NCBI GenBank assembly: GCA_964466465.1
Contig: CAYXNJ010000051.1
Coordinates: 1 to 16,267 of the forward strand
DNA: 16,267 bases
Direction: 5' to 3'
Origin: Sulfurospirillum sp964466465
GTDB lineage: Bacteria > Campylobacterota > Campylobacteria > Campylobacterales > Sulfurospirillaceae
Numbering within the stretch: the first letter of the stretch is position 1; each line of letters starts with the position of its first letter. This document shows positions 6,970 to 14,012 of this stretch, one piece after another. A model generated the notes under the pieces. It was not told the origin of the DNA and made no database searches. It was given only the letters and a program-made list of their open reading frames with translations. The position numbers and the translations under genes are program-made.

Positions 6970-8373
6970 TTATGCATTGATTGGAATGAAAAGCTGGTAA
7001 TTATCGGCTAATTTAAAGTGTAATTTTTCCATATCGGTAGAGAAAATTGAGAGAAAATTTGCCTCTAGTATTTTAGGGCTGAATGGTAAAAATTGCAAAA
7101 TATTGTCACGATGACGAAGCTTAACCAATGGATTTTTGTCACTTTGTACAACATCGACTTCTCGCCCAAAAATTTTGGAAAGGTTGTCAAAGTGTTCAAT
7201 GAGGCTGTTTTTCTCATTTTCATGGTCAGGATTGTAGGAGTAGAGTTTAAGCTCAAGTGAAAGTTGGGTCGCAACATCAAAGATGACAGAAGATTCTTGT
7301 TCGATTTCATGCGCATCATTACTTAAAACAACGCCTTGATTGAGGCTTCCAAAGCCACGTTTCCCCATCTTGAAAACGGGAAGTTTTGTTTTGTAGAGTG
7401 TGCGTTTATTTTTTTGAAAAAAGGCATTCATGACAACGATCAGACCGATATCCATTTTTTCGGTATCTTCGCGAAGTGCTTTTCGAGGGTTATTTTCAAA
7501 GTAATCAATGATAACGTTGATGTGATGGTTGCTATAGCTTTTAATTTTTTCCAGTGTCTTAGAGTATGTTGGATTGATGATTTTGATATGTAATTTGTTG
7601 CTATTGAGTTTTGAATGCAGTAAAAGTGAATCATTGATTAAGACATCAATGTCATCATCATTCATGCGCAACATATCGACAAGGCAATAGATGCTACTTC
7701 CAAAAGGAGATGGGAATTGTCCCAATTCTCGCTTAATGCTTTTAAAGACACTTTGTAGTACTTTTGGGTCACCCACAAGCAGTAAAAGGTCATTGGGTAA
7801 AAGCATCAATGCAGGGCGTGGTAAAATAAGCGTGTTTGAGCGATACACCGCTGCAATTTTCCATTTGCTTTGTTCGATGGAAGCGAGATGACGGTAGGCG
7901 TATGAACTTCCAACAGGAACTGAAACTTCCATAATTTCACCAATACCAAGACCAATATTTTGTGCGACAATCGGTGTGTTTGGTAGATGGTCGGTAAAGC
8001 GAGATGCTAGAATTTCACGTGAATTGAGCATTAAAAGACGTTTATCTTCGATCTGTAAGTCCCATCTATCCATGATGACAACACGCACTTTGCTATCGAC
8101 ACGTCTGATGTTGGTATAGGTTGCTTTAACGTCTAGTTCATTTGACATAATGATCATTACTTGGAAAAATTGCTCATTTAAAACAATGGCAAGTTTTTCG
8201 TAACTGGTTGGGTCAAACTCGAAAAATTTGAAATTTTCAGGGCGTTTTTTAGGTAAAGTTTCCTCTTTATAGGTCACAATAGTATAGCTATTCTCCCCTG
8301 CTTCGGTTTCCATAACCTTTTCTAAAAATTGTTTTGCTAGAATGCCATCAGCGATGATTAAAATTTTTTTCAT
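6970..8373 (-). CDS. RCK/TrkA-like protein of unknown function
   Basis: 467 residues, soluble, no membrane segment. Residues 1-130 look like a Rossmann-type TrkA-N (RCK) domain, but the nucleotide-binding glycine motif is degenerate: LIIADGILAKQF instead of GxGxxG. Residues about 141-213 (IGEIMEVSVPVGSSYAYRHL, then LLLLVGDPKVL) fit the TrkA-C/RCK_C domain. The last 240 residues are an alpha/beta region with no motif I recognise. It may correspond to COG3400, an uncharacterised group containing a TrkA-N domain; this is from memory. RCK domains usually regulate potassium channels or transporters by binding nucleotides. No K+ transporter is encoded here, but an MscS channel lies two genes downstream and a CorA-like protein is divergent. 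A weak AGGT stands about 13 bases before the start, and tgt is divergent with only 50 bases between. Confidence 0.75.
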   Translation of the reverse strand: MKKILIIADGILAKQFLEKVMETEAGENSYTIVTYKEETLPKKRPENFKFFEFDPTSYEKLAIVLNEQFFQVMIIMSNELDVKATYTNIRRVDSKVRVVIMDRWDLQIEDKRLLMLNSREILASRFTDHLPNTPIVAQNIGLGIGEIMEVSVPVGSSYAYRHLASIEQSKWKIAAVYRSNTLILPRPALMLLPNDLLLLVGDPKVLQSVFKSIKRELGQFPSPFGSSIYCLVDMLRMNDDDIDVLINDSLLLHSKLNSNKLHIKIINPTYSKTLEKIKSYSNHHINVIIDYFENNPRKALREDTEKMDIGLIVVMNAFFQKNKRTLYKTKLPVFKMGKRGFGSLNQGVVLSNDAHEIEQESSVIFDVATQLSLELKLYSYNPDHENEKNSLIEHFDNLSKIFGREVDVVQSDKNPLVKLRHRDNILQFLPFSPKILEANFLSIFSTDMEKLHFKLADNYQLFIPINA

Positions 8374-8423
8374 TATAAAGGTTTACCTTTGCTCCTAAAT
8401 TACGAGAGGATATTGTAACTAAA
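8374..8423. promoter_or_regulatory. Divergent promoter region between the RCK-like gene and tgt
   Basis: The only space between two divergent operons is 50 bases, so both promoters must lie in it or reach into the coding ends. On the minus strand TACAAT (8412-8417) is a candidate -10 for the RCK-like gene, with a leader of about 30 bases. On the plus strand TATAAA (8374-8379) is a candidate -10 for tgt, with a leader of about 38 bases carrying AGAGGA (8405-8410). Overlapping transcripts would start inside each other's leader, so the two operons may affect each other. No operator repeat is visible. Confidence 0.4.
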
Positions 8424-9545
8424 ATGGAATTTCAGATAGATAAAACCGATGGATTAGCTCGTGCATGTACGATAAAAACGGCACACAGTACCATTCAAAC
8501 CCCTGTATTTATGCCTGTAGGAACGGTTGGCAGTGTTAAAAGCTTAGACGCAGTCGATATGAATGAAATGCTAGGCGCTAAGATTATTTTAGGTAATACC
8601 TATCATCTATATTTGCGTCCTAATGATGAAGTGGTTAAACATTTTGGAGGGCTTCATGGCTTTACAAAATTCCCCAACAGCTTTTTAACGGACAGTGGTG
8701 GCTTTCAAGCATTTAGTCTGAGTGACATTTCAAAGGCTGATAGCAACGGCATTATGTTTAAAAGCCACATTGATGGCTCAACACACTACTTTACACCTGA
8801 AAAAGTGCTTGACATTCAGTACAACCTCAATTCTGACATTATGATGATTTTAGATGATTTAGTCGCACTTCCTGCGACCAAAGAGCGCGTTGCTCTCTCC
8901 ATCAAACGCACGACCGATTGGGCACAAAGAGCGATTACATACCATAAACAAAAGCAAGCTGAGGGCGTGGGTGTTCATCAAAATATCTTTGCGATCATTC
9001 AAGGTGGAACCGATAAAGAGTTTCGTCGTATCAGCGCGAATGAACTCTGTGCTCTTCCTTTCGATGGTTTTGCTATCGGTGGGCTTAGTGTGGGTGAGAG
9101 CAATGATTTGATGTATGAAACCGTTGAGTTTGTCACTCCTTTGATGCCAAAAGATAAACCACGTTATTTGATGGGCGTTGGAACGCCTGAGGATTTGGTG
9201 GAAAATGTTGAGCGTGGTGTTGATATGTTTGACTGTGTTATGCCAACACGCAATGCTCGCAATGGCTCACTCTTTACCTCTTTTGGCAAAGTCAGCATTA
9301 AAAATGCTAAGTTTCAACGTGACGATGCTCCACTTGACCCTGAATGCGACTGCTTTACGTGCAAGAACTATTCAAGGGGGTATTTGCACCATCTCTTCCG
9401 TGCAAAAGAGCTTACTTACTTTAGGTTAGCGTCCATTCATAACCTTCACTACTATCTTACCTTGATGAAGCAGATGAGAGAGGCTATTTTAAAAGGCGAG
9501 TTTAAAGCTTTCAAAGCTGAATTTTACAGGAAACGAGGCAAATAA
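8424..9545 (+). CDS. tgt: tRNA-guanine transglycosylase (queuosine pathway)
   Basis: 373 residues, normal length. It exchanges guanine-34 for a 7-deazaguanine base in tRNAs with a GUN anticodon. The first catalytic Asp is Asp90 in FLTDSGGFQAFSLS, and the nucleophile is Asp270 in DMFDCVMPTRNARNG. The zinc site is CDCFTC (Cys308, Cys310, Cys313) with His339 in SIHNLHYY. IIQGG (191-195) and IGGLSVGE (218-225) form part of the base pocket. The pocket segment reads LDDLVALP (143-150) where enteric and Zymomonas enzymes have DECTPYP, so the cysteine contacting preQ1 is replaced by leucine. AGAGGA lies 13 bases before the ATG, a long spacing, but no better start is available. The first gene of a rightward operon, it overlaps xerH by one base. 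Confidence 0.96.
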   Translation: MEFQIDKTDGLARACTIKTAHSTIQTPVFMPVGTVGSVKSLDAVDMNEMLGAKIILGNTYHLYLRPNDEVVKHFGGLHGFTKFPNSFLTDSGGFQAFSLSDISKADSNGIMFKSHIDGSTHYFTPEKVLDIQYNLNSDIMMILDDLVALPATKERVALSIKRTTDWAQRAITYHKQKQAEGVGVHQNIFAIIQGGTDKEFRRISANELCALPFDGFAIGGLSVGESNDLMYETVEFVTPLMPKDKPRYLMGVGTPEDLVENVERGVDMFDCVMPTRNARNGSLFTSFGKVSIKNAKFQRDDAPLDPECDCFTCKNYSRGYLHHLFRAKELTYFRLASIHNLHYYLTLMKQMREAILKGEFKAFKAEFYRKRGK

Positions 9546-10609
9546 TGCGCTACAAGGTGGATGTCAAAGAGAGTTTTGAGCAAAGCTTGCTCTTTTGGCT
9601 TGATCGTTTTATCAAGTCAAAATTGACCTCTTTATCCAACCGCCATGTAGAAGAAAATGCCAAGCTCTCCTCCATCATTGGATCTTTAAATCACGGCTCT
9701 AAAACGATGGAAGAGCTCAAAGAACTAGCGAAAGAAGCCCGAAATATAGGGCTTATTGGGATTAATCTTTTTATTAATCCTTTGGAGAAGTTTTATTATT
9801 ACATCGTACCTATGGGGCTTTCATCATTAAAAGAGATTGATGAAGAGTTACTCAGTGAATTTTTAGCTTCTCAAACAGGCTCACTTTCCGATGCTACGAA
9901 AAAAAACTACCGAATTGCATTACTAGGGCTTTTTAAATTCATTGATAAACAAAATGAGGATGAAAAAGGAAGTTCCCATCAATTTCGTATTGAGCTGAAA
10001 AACTGGGGTGGACTGGGCGGACGTAAAGGTGAAAAGCTCCCTGCCCACATGTACAAAGAAGAACTTTCTCGTTTCTTTAAAGCCATCGATGAGACCGAAT
10101 TTAAGCCTTATGCGCAAGCTAAAAATAGACTGCTGATTAAACTGATCATTTTTACTGGAATGCGTGTCAGTGAGGCTTTGGGACTTAGAGTGAAAGATAT
10201 GGTGAAAGATGGAGAGTATTTTGTCTTTCAAATTAGGGGAAAAGGCAATAAACCTAGAACAGCTATGATTAAATGTGAGCACATAGAACATGATTTGCGT
10301 GAATGGATGGAGTACCGAAGTTCGGATAGCCAGCTTCTTTTTCAAAGCCGCACAGGAAAGCCTCTTACTCAAGCGTATGTGAGTTATATTATGGATAAGA
10401 TCCTTATGAGTGCAGGCATACGCAAAGAAAAAAATGGAGCGCACATGTTGCGCCATACGTTTGCGACCTTGTTGTACCAAAAAAATCGTGATCTTATATT
10501 GGTGCAAGAAGCTCTTGGGCACGCTGATTTGAACACGTCACGTATTTATACCCATTTTGATAAAGAACGATTAAAAATTGCAGCAGACACAATGGATGGA
10601 CTCTCATGA
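9545..10609 (+). CDS. xerH: Tyrosine recombinase XerH (chromosome dimer resolution)
   Basis: 354-residue tyrosine recombinase of the single-protein XerH type found in Campylobacterota, which resolves chromosome dimers at difH with FtsK. An N-terminal core-binding domain (about 75-160) precedes the catalytic domain. Catalytic residues are Arg207 (FTGMRVSEALGL), Lys233 (RGKGNKPRT), His300 and Arg303 (HMLRHTFAT), His326 (LGHADLNTS) and nucleophile Tyr335 (SRIYTHF). Their spacing agrees with what I recall for H. pylori XerH, and the long N-terminal extension also fits XerH better than XerC or XerD. GAGG lies six bases before the ATG, inside the tgt end. The gene sits between tgt and the corA-like gene with one- and four-base overlaps and no flanking repeats, so it is a resident gene and not a mobile-element integrase. 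I found no dif-like site nearby. Confidence 0.88.
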   Translation: MRYKVDVKESFEQSLLFWLDRFIKSKLTSLSNRHVEENAKLSSIIGSLNHGSKTMEELKELAKEARNIGLIGINLFINPLEKFYYYIVPMGLSSLKEIDEELLSEFLASQTGSLSDATKKNYRIALLGLFKFIDKQNEDEKGSSHQFRIELKNWGGLGGRKGEKLPAHMYKEELSRFFKAIDETEFKPYAQAKNRLLIKLIIFTGMRVSEALGLRVKDMVKDGEYFVFQIRGKGNKPRTAMIKCEHIEHDLREWMEYRSSDSQLLFQSRTGKPLTQAYVSYIMDKILMSAGIRKEKNGAHMLRHTFATLLYQKNRDLILVQEALGHADLNTSRIYTHFDKERLKIAADTMDGLS

Positions 10610-11391
10610 AAAATCTTTTTGAAAAAGTAGATAGTTTTCACCTATCGGATATCAAAAACCCTACACATCCTTCTATTTTCATTGAAGAAGAAGCATATGA
10701 TATTCTTATTTTATCGCTTCCAAGTATGGTTGATTCGTCCCTAAAAATGGAATCTCATGCTTTTGTGTTTGATCACGAGTCATACTACTATTTTGATAAA
10801 CAAACAGCTCAGTTTGTCAATTTTGAAACGATGCAGCGCGTGTATGAATTTCTCAATGAAAAAACCAATAATGTCATGAAAATGGTCGCAACCATACATG
10901 AAAGCATCGATATGATGGAAGAAAAGCTGTATGACAATGCACGTTTTTCGAATTTTATGCACTATTGGCTTGCCAATAAAAAAGACCTTAGCCGCATTCA
11001 TAGAGTCCTCAATTTAGGCGTTGAAGTGCTCAATACCTTTATAACAACCTACCTTAAAGAAGAAGATTTTTTAGCGATTCATTTTAAAGATATACATGAA
11101 CATATCAGCCGAACAAATCGCTCTGCGCTTCTTGCAACCGATAAACTGAGTAACCTTTACAACTTTTACACCAGTCGTAGCAATGAAAAAATGAACCGCA
11201 CGATTTATCTTTTGACCATTCTTTCTGGTATTTTCTTACCATTGCACTTTGTTGCAGGCTATTTTGGTATGAACTCTCAAGGACTTCCTTTTAATGAAAT
11301 TCCTTATGGAACAAGCCTCGTAACGCTTATAATGGCAGGATGTGCTTTATGTATGACAGGAGCGATTTTATTTTTTAAGAAGAGACTTTAA
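10606..11391 (+). CDS. Short CorA-family metal ion transporter-like membrane protein
   Basis: 261 residues. A cytoplasmic N-terminal part includes a long helical region (about 75-195) and is followed by two membrane segments (199-218 and 237-257) ending in a basic tail (FFKKRL). The CorA signature GMN (221-223, in AGYFGMNSQGLPF) sits right after the first segment, as in CorA Mg2+ channels, which work as pentamers. The protein is about 55 residues shorter than typical CorA, with the loss in the N-terminal alpha/beta domain, so ion specificity (Mg, Co, Ni, Zn) or regulation may differ. Its ATG overlaps the xerH stop as ATGA, indicating coupling. I recall a CorA-like gene next to tgt in Campylobacter too. 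A transport role is likely, the ion is unknown. Confidence 0.85.
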   Translation: MKNLFEKVDSFHLSDIKNPTHPSIFIEEEAYDILILSLPSMVDSSLKMESHAFVFDHESYYYFDKQTAQFVNFETMQRVYEFLNEKTNNVMKMVATIHESIDMMEEKLYDNARFSNFMHYWLANKKDLSRIHRVLNLGVEVLNTFITTYLKEEDFLAIHFKDIHEHISRTNRSALLATDKLSNLYNFYTSRSNEKMNRTIYLLTILSGIFLPLHFVAGYFGMNSQGLPFNEIPYGTSLVTLIMAGCALCMTGAILFFKKRL

Positions 11392-11398
11392 TCTTCTT
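11377..11398. terminator. Weak inverted repeat over the shared stop codons of convergent genes
   Basis: AAGAAGA (11377-11383) and TCTTCTT (11392-11398) can form a seven-pair stem with an eight-base loop. The loop holds the TTAA that provides both converging stop codons. The stem is AT-rich and there is no clean U-tract on either strand, so a bidirectional terminator is only a possibility. Confidence 0.25.
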
Positions 11399-11897
11399 TA
11401 TCTTTGAGATGTTTTTTGGGGTAGTCAAAAAAGAGGATATGCCCGCTCTCTTCGCAAATTTCTTTAAAACTTTGCACATCAAAACTGATGCAGACAATCG
11501 CACAGGTTGGAATATTGCTCAAAATGGCGCCACTGAGGCGTTCCCCTACTTCTGTAATGGCAGGATTGTGCGCAATAATAAAGATGGATGAGTGTTTATT
11601 TTCTGTTTGATGAATCAACTCAAGATAGTTCTCATAAGAGCCTTCATAGAGTGAATCAACACTGATAATGCGTTTTTTTTCGCAATCAATCTCTTTAGCA
11701 ATCTCTTTGGCGGTTTTCATCGAACGTTTTGCAGGGCTTGTATAGATCAGATCAGGCATGACATGAAACTGTTTTAAACGTTTCCCCATAAAGACGACAT
11801 CTCTTTTTCCACGACCATTCAGTGGTCGTTCAAAATCACTGAGTGTTTCATCTTTCCAACTTGATTTTGCATGTCTGATTAAATAAATCTTTTTCAT
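11388..11897 (-). CDS. SixA-type phosphohistidine phosphatase
   Basis: 169-residue histidine-phosphatase superfamily protein of the small SixA group (COG2062). The catalytic motif is LIRHAKSSW with nucleophile His9. Arg58 (TSPAKRSMKTA) and His110 (IIAHNPAITEVGERL) complete the phosphate pocket, and Glu85 (LYEGSYENY) is the likely acid. Family members remove phosphate from phosphohistidine, in E. coli on ArcB or the PTS protein NPr; the target here is unknown. The ATG at 11897 is preferred over the GTG just before it because AAAGGG then lies six bases upstream. A TATAAT element in the gap suggests its own promoter, so it may not belong to the kinase operon upstream, though proximity makes a link to phosphorelay signalling conceivable. 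Its stop codon is shared with the corA-like gene on the other strand. Confidence 0.88.
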   Translation of the reverse strand: MKKIYLIRHAKSSWKDETLSDFERPLNGRGKRDVVFMGKRLKQFHVMPDLIYTSPAKRSMKTAKEIAKEIDCEKKRIISVDSLYEGSYENYLELIHQTENKHSSIFIIAHNPAITEVGERLSGAILSNIPTCAIVCISFDVQSFKEICEESGHILFFDYPKKHLKDKED

Positions 11898-11919
11898 CAC
11901 TACCCTTTCATCACTTCAT

Positions 11920-11925
11920 ATTATA
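11920..11925 (-). promoter_or_regulatory. Candidate -10 element (TATAAT) for the SixA-type phosphatase
   Basis: A perfect consensus TATAAT on the minus strand lies in the 45-base gap upstream of the phosphatase, 22 bases before its ATG. That leaves a leader of about 16 bases holding the AAAGGG ribosome-binding site. With a 17-base spacer the -35 position reads TTTTAA, a partial match only. Confidence 0.55.
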
Positions 11926-11942
11926 GACGAGAAAGTATGAGA

Positions 11943-12224
11943 TTAAAATAAAAAGTTTTCATTGACCCAATTTAAGACAAGTCTTCGGTTGACGGCAAAG
12001 AAAGGAAGCTCTTCACGAAGGACAATTTCAAGCTTTTTCATCGAATACTCATCAAGTCTAAGATCAGAAGCCACACGGTTCATCATCATAACCATCTGTT
12101 TTGCAGAACGTTTATCAAATTTTTCACTGCCTTCCGCTTCAAAAAAAGTGGCTTCATTATACGTAGTATCATCGTGTTGATAGTCGTCAAACTGCAAAAA
12201 ATCTTCTTGTATGCGTAAACTCAT
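11943..12224 (-). CDS. Small conserved-looking hypothetical protein
   Basis: 93 residues, not recognised. The start at 12224 is chosen because AAGGAA stands six bases upstream and the ATG overlaps the MFS stop as ATGA. The open frame reaches further upstream but runs inside the transporter gene with an implausible cysteine-rich translation. The N-terminal third is acidic and probably disordered (QEDFLQFDDYQHDD, 6-19). The rest is predicted helical: AKQMVMMMNRVASDL (41-55), then SMKKLEIVLREELPFF (61-76) and RRLVLNWVNENFLF at the end. No signal peptide, membrane segment or metal motif is visible. Operon position suggests it is made with the transporter and perhaps the two-component pair, but its role is unknown. 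Confidence 0.75.
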   Translation of the reverse strand: MSLRIQEDFLQFDDYQHDDTTYNEATFFEAEGSEKFDKRSAKQMVMMMNRVASDLRLDEYSMKKLEIVLREELPFFAVNRRLVLNWVNENFLF

Positions 12225-13372
12225 ACGGATTCCTTTTTCGGTAGTAAAAATGTTAACAAAAACGCCACCATCGCGATAGCAGCACCTATAAAAAAGACTG
12301 CACTCGTGGAATGAACCCAAATAATACCCAATGTAAAAGGCAGAAAAACGGCTGCTATATGGTTAATGGCAGACGCAACACCTGATGTCACTGAGATATC
12401 TTTTGGATCGGCTATTTTTTGAAAATAGGTTTTTAACGCAATGGCAATCGTATAAAAAAGATTGTCTAAGATATACAAAGCCACTGCCATGATTTGAGAT
12501 TGTACCAAACCATAGAGGATAAAAATGAGAACTATGCAAATATATTCTAATTTTAAAGAGAGATTTTCACCAAAACGCTCAATCAATTTCCCAGCATAGG
12601 GTGCGCAAATCATGTTGATAATTGTATTGGCAATGAGTAGCAGTAGCATATTTTCAACACTAAAATGAAATTTTTCAACCAATAAAAATCCTGCAAAAAC
12701 AACGACGATTTGACGACGAGCTCCTGCTAAAAATGTCAAGATATAAAAAAGCCAATACTTTTTACGCAAAAAGAGTCTGGTTTCTTGTACCACATCATCT
12801 TTGAAATGCTCAAACCCCATCCATGCGATGATGGCTAACAGTATGGTAATGCCGCCACTGAGAACATACACAACAAGGTATCCAACATTGAAAATCTGCA
12901 TCATAACATAGAGCAGTGCCAAAATAAAGAGTGCCATAAATGAGCGAAGAGCGGAGAGTTTACCTAAAAAAGAAGGTGCTTTCTCTTTGTTAATCCATTG
13001 CAAGGAGAGTGAACTGTGTAAGGTTTCAAGGTAATGAAAGCCTATAGACATCAGCAGTGTGGTTGCATAAAGGCCAATGGTTGAAGGAAAAAAACCTGTT
13101 AAAAGTGTTCCTAATCCTAACAAAAACAGTGAAACATACGCAGCCGTTTGTTGTCTAAAAATCATGAGAACAAATACAATGCTAAAAGCTAAAAGTCCTG
13201 GAATTTCACGAATACTTTGGAGTAAACCAATTTTCTCGCCATTAAAGCCTGCTACTTCAACGACAAAGTTATTGAGCAAAGCGTTCCATGCGGTAAATGC
13301 AATGGGAACAGCAGCCGCTAAAAGATAGAGCAGCTGCTCACGTGAGGCAAAAAAAGAGGCTTTAATGTTCAT
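12221..13372 (-). CDS. Major facilitator superfamily transporter
   Basis: 383 residues, strongly hydrophobic, with about 11-12 membrane segments in two halves. The halves are joined by a charged cytoplasmic loop (about 190-208, HFKDDVVQETRLFLRKK). The loop after the second segment resembles the MFS A-motif only weakly, but a related element occurs in the second half (YAGKLIERFGENLSLK). FLAGARRQIVVVFAGFLLVEKF (around 217-238) is a distinctive block that I associate with a subgroup of uncharacterised bacterial MFS proteins. The substrate cannot be named. It is encoded directly after the response regulator with an 11-base overlap and before the 93-residue protein with a four-base overlap, so it is probably co-expressed with the two-component system. 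No close ribosome-binding site is seen, which fits coupling. Confidence 0.85.
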   Translation of the reverse strand: MNIKASFFASREQLLYLLAAAVPIAFTAWNALLNNFVVEVAGFNGEKIGLLQSIREIPGLLAFSIVFVLMIFRQQTAAYVSLFLLGLGTLLTGFFPSTIGLYATTLLMSIGFHYLETLHSSLSLQWINKEKAPSFLGKLSALRSFMALFILALLYVMMQIFNVGYLVVYVLSGGITILLAIIAWMGFEHFKDDVVQETRLFLRKKYWLFYILTFLAGARRQIVVVFAGFLLVEKFHFSVENMLLLLIANTIINMICAPYAGKLIERFGENLSLKLEYICIVLIFILYGLVQSQIMAVALYILDNLFYTIAIALKTYFQKIADPKDISVTSGVASAINHIAAVFLPFTLGIIWVHSTSAVFFIGAAIAMVAFLLTFLLPKKESV

Positions 13373-14012
13373 AATTGAGTCGATACCCTATTCCACCCTG
13401 ATTTTCGATGGTATCATCGGGGAGTTTTTTACGAAGGCGCTTCACTAAAGCACGGATGTTTTCAGTCGTTGTGAGCTCGCCACCCCACACATACTGTTCA
13501 ATACGCTCAAAAGAGATATTTTTATTAAGATTTTTGGTAAAAAGATTGAGTAATAAAATCTCTTTTTTAGCCAGTTTAACTTCTTCACCGTTTCCATCAA
13601 GCAGTTGTTCATGCTCCATAGAATAGGTAAATCCTTCTGGTAAATTGACAAGACAGATTTTTGGTTTACAGAGTTTTTCAATTTTTGTCTCTAACTCATA
13701 CATATAAAAAGGTTTTTTAAGGTACTCATCGCAGCCCTTGCTATAAGCTTCTTGGATGGTATCAAGCTCAACATTCGCACTGATAATAATCGCAGGAGTA
13801 GCATCATCCATACTACGAATTTCTTTTAAAAGACTGAGCCCATCAATGCCTGGAACGTTGATATCTAAGATAAAACAGTCATAGCCATTATCGATTGCTT
13901 CAAGAGCACGTTTGCCATCACTAAAAAGACTGACATGGTACTTTTTCTGCTCCAAAGCTTCTACAATGAGATTGGCTAAGCGTTCGTTATCTTCAAGTAT
14001 CAATATTTTCAT
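13362..14012 (-). CDS. OmpR/PhoB-family response regulator
   Basis: 216 residues. The receiver domain (1-115) contains the acidic pair Glu7-Asp8, phosphorylation site Asp50 (CFILDINVPGIDG), Ser78 (IIISAN) and Lys100 (EYLKKPF). The C-terminal winged-helix DNA-binding domain (about 125-214) shows the recognition helix region TTTENIRALVKRLRKKL (176-192) and the wing GGIGYRL. It starts at ATGA overlapping the stop of the sensor kinase, a standard sign of a cognate pair. Target promoters cannot be inferred from the window. The immediately downstream transporter and small protein share the transcript, so autoregulation of the whole operon is plausible. All phosphorylation residues are intact. Confidence 0.93.
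   Translation of the reverse strand: MKILILEDNERLANLIVEALEQKKYHVSLFSDGKRALEAIDNGYDCFILDINVPGIDGLSLLKEIRSMDDATPAIIISANVELDTIQEAYSKGCDEYLKKPFYMYELETKIEKLCKPKICLVNLPEGFTYSMEHEQLLDGNGEEVKLAKKEILLLNLFTKNLNKNISFERIEQYVWGGELTTTENIRALVKRLRKKLPDDTIENQGGIGYRLNYEH

Noticed and set aside
9923..10522. 199-codon open frame antisense to xerH
   Set aside because: It lies wholly opposite a gene with all catalytic motifs, its translation shows no family features, and it has no convincing ribosome-binding site.
9545..10609. Integrase of a mobile element
   Set aside because: It has XerH-type length and residue spacing, sits coupled between core genes, and has no tRNA target, flanking repeats or cargo.
9380..10640. 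Possible difH site around xerH
   Set aside because: I scanned both ends of xerH and AGTTTT/AAAACT-like stretches elsewhere, and found only half-matches without symmetry.
12225..12320. Upstream extension of the 93-residue protein
   Set aside because: It runs inside the MFS gene; the ATG at 12224 has AAGGAA and an ATGA junction.
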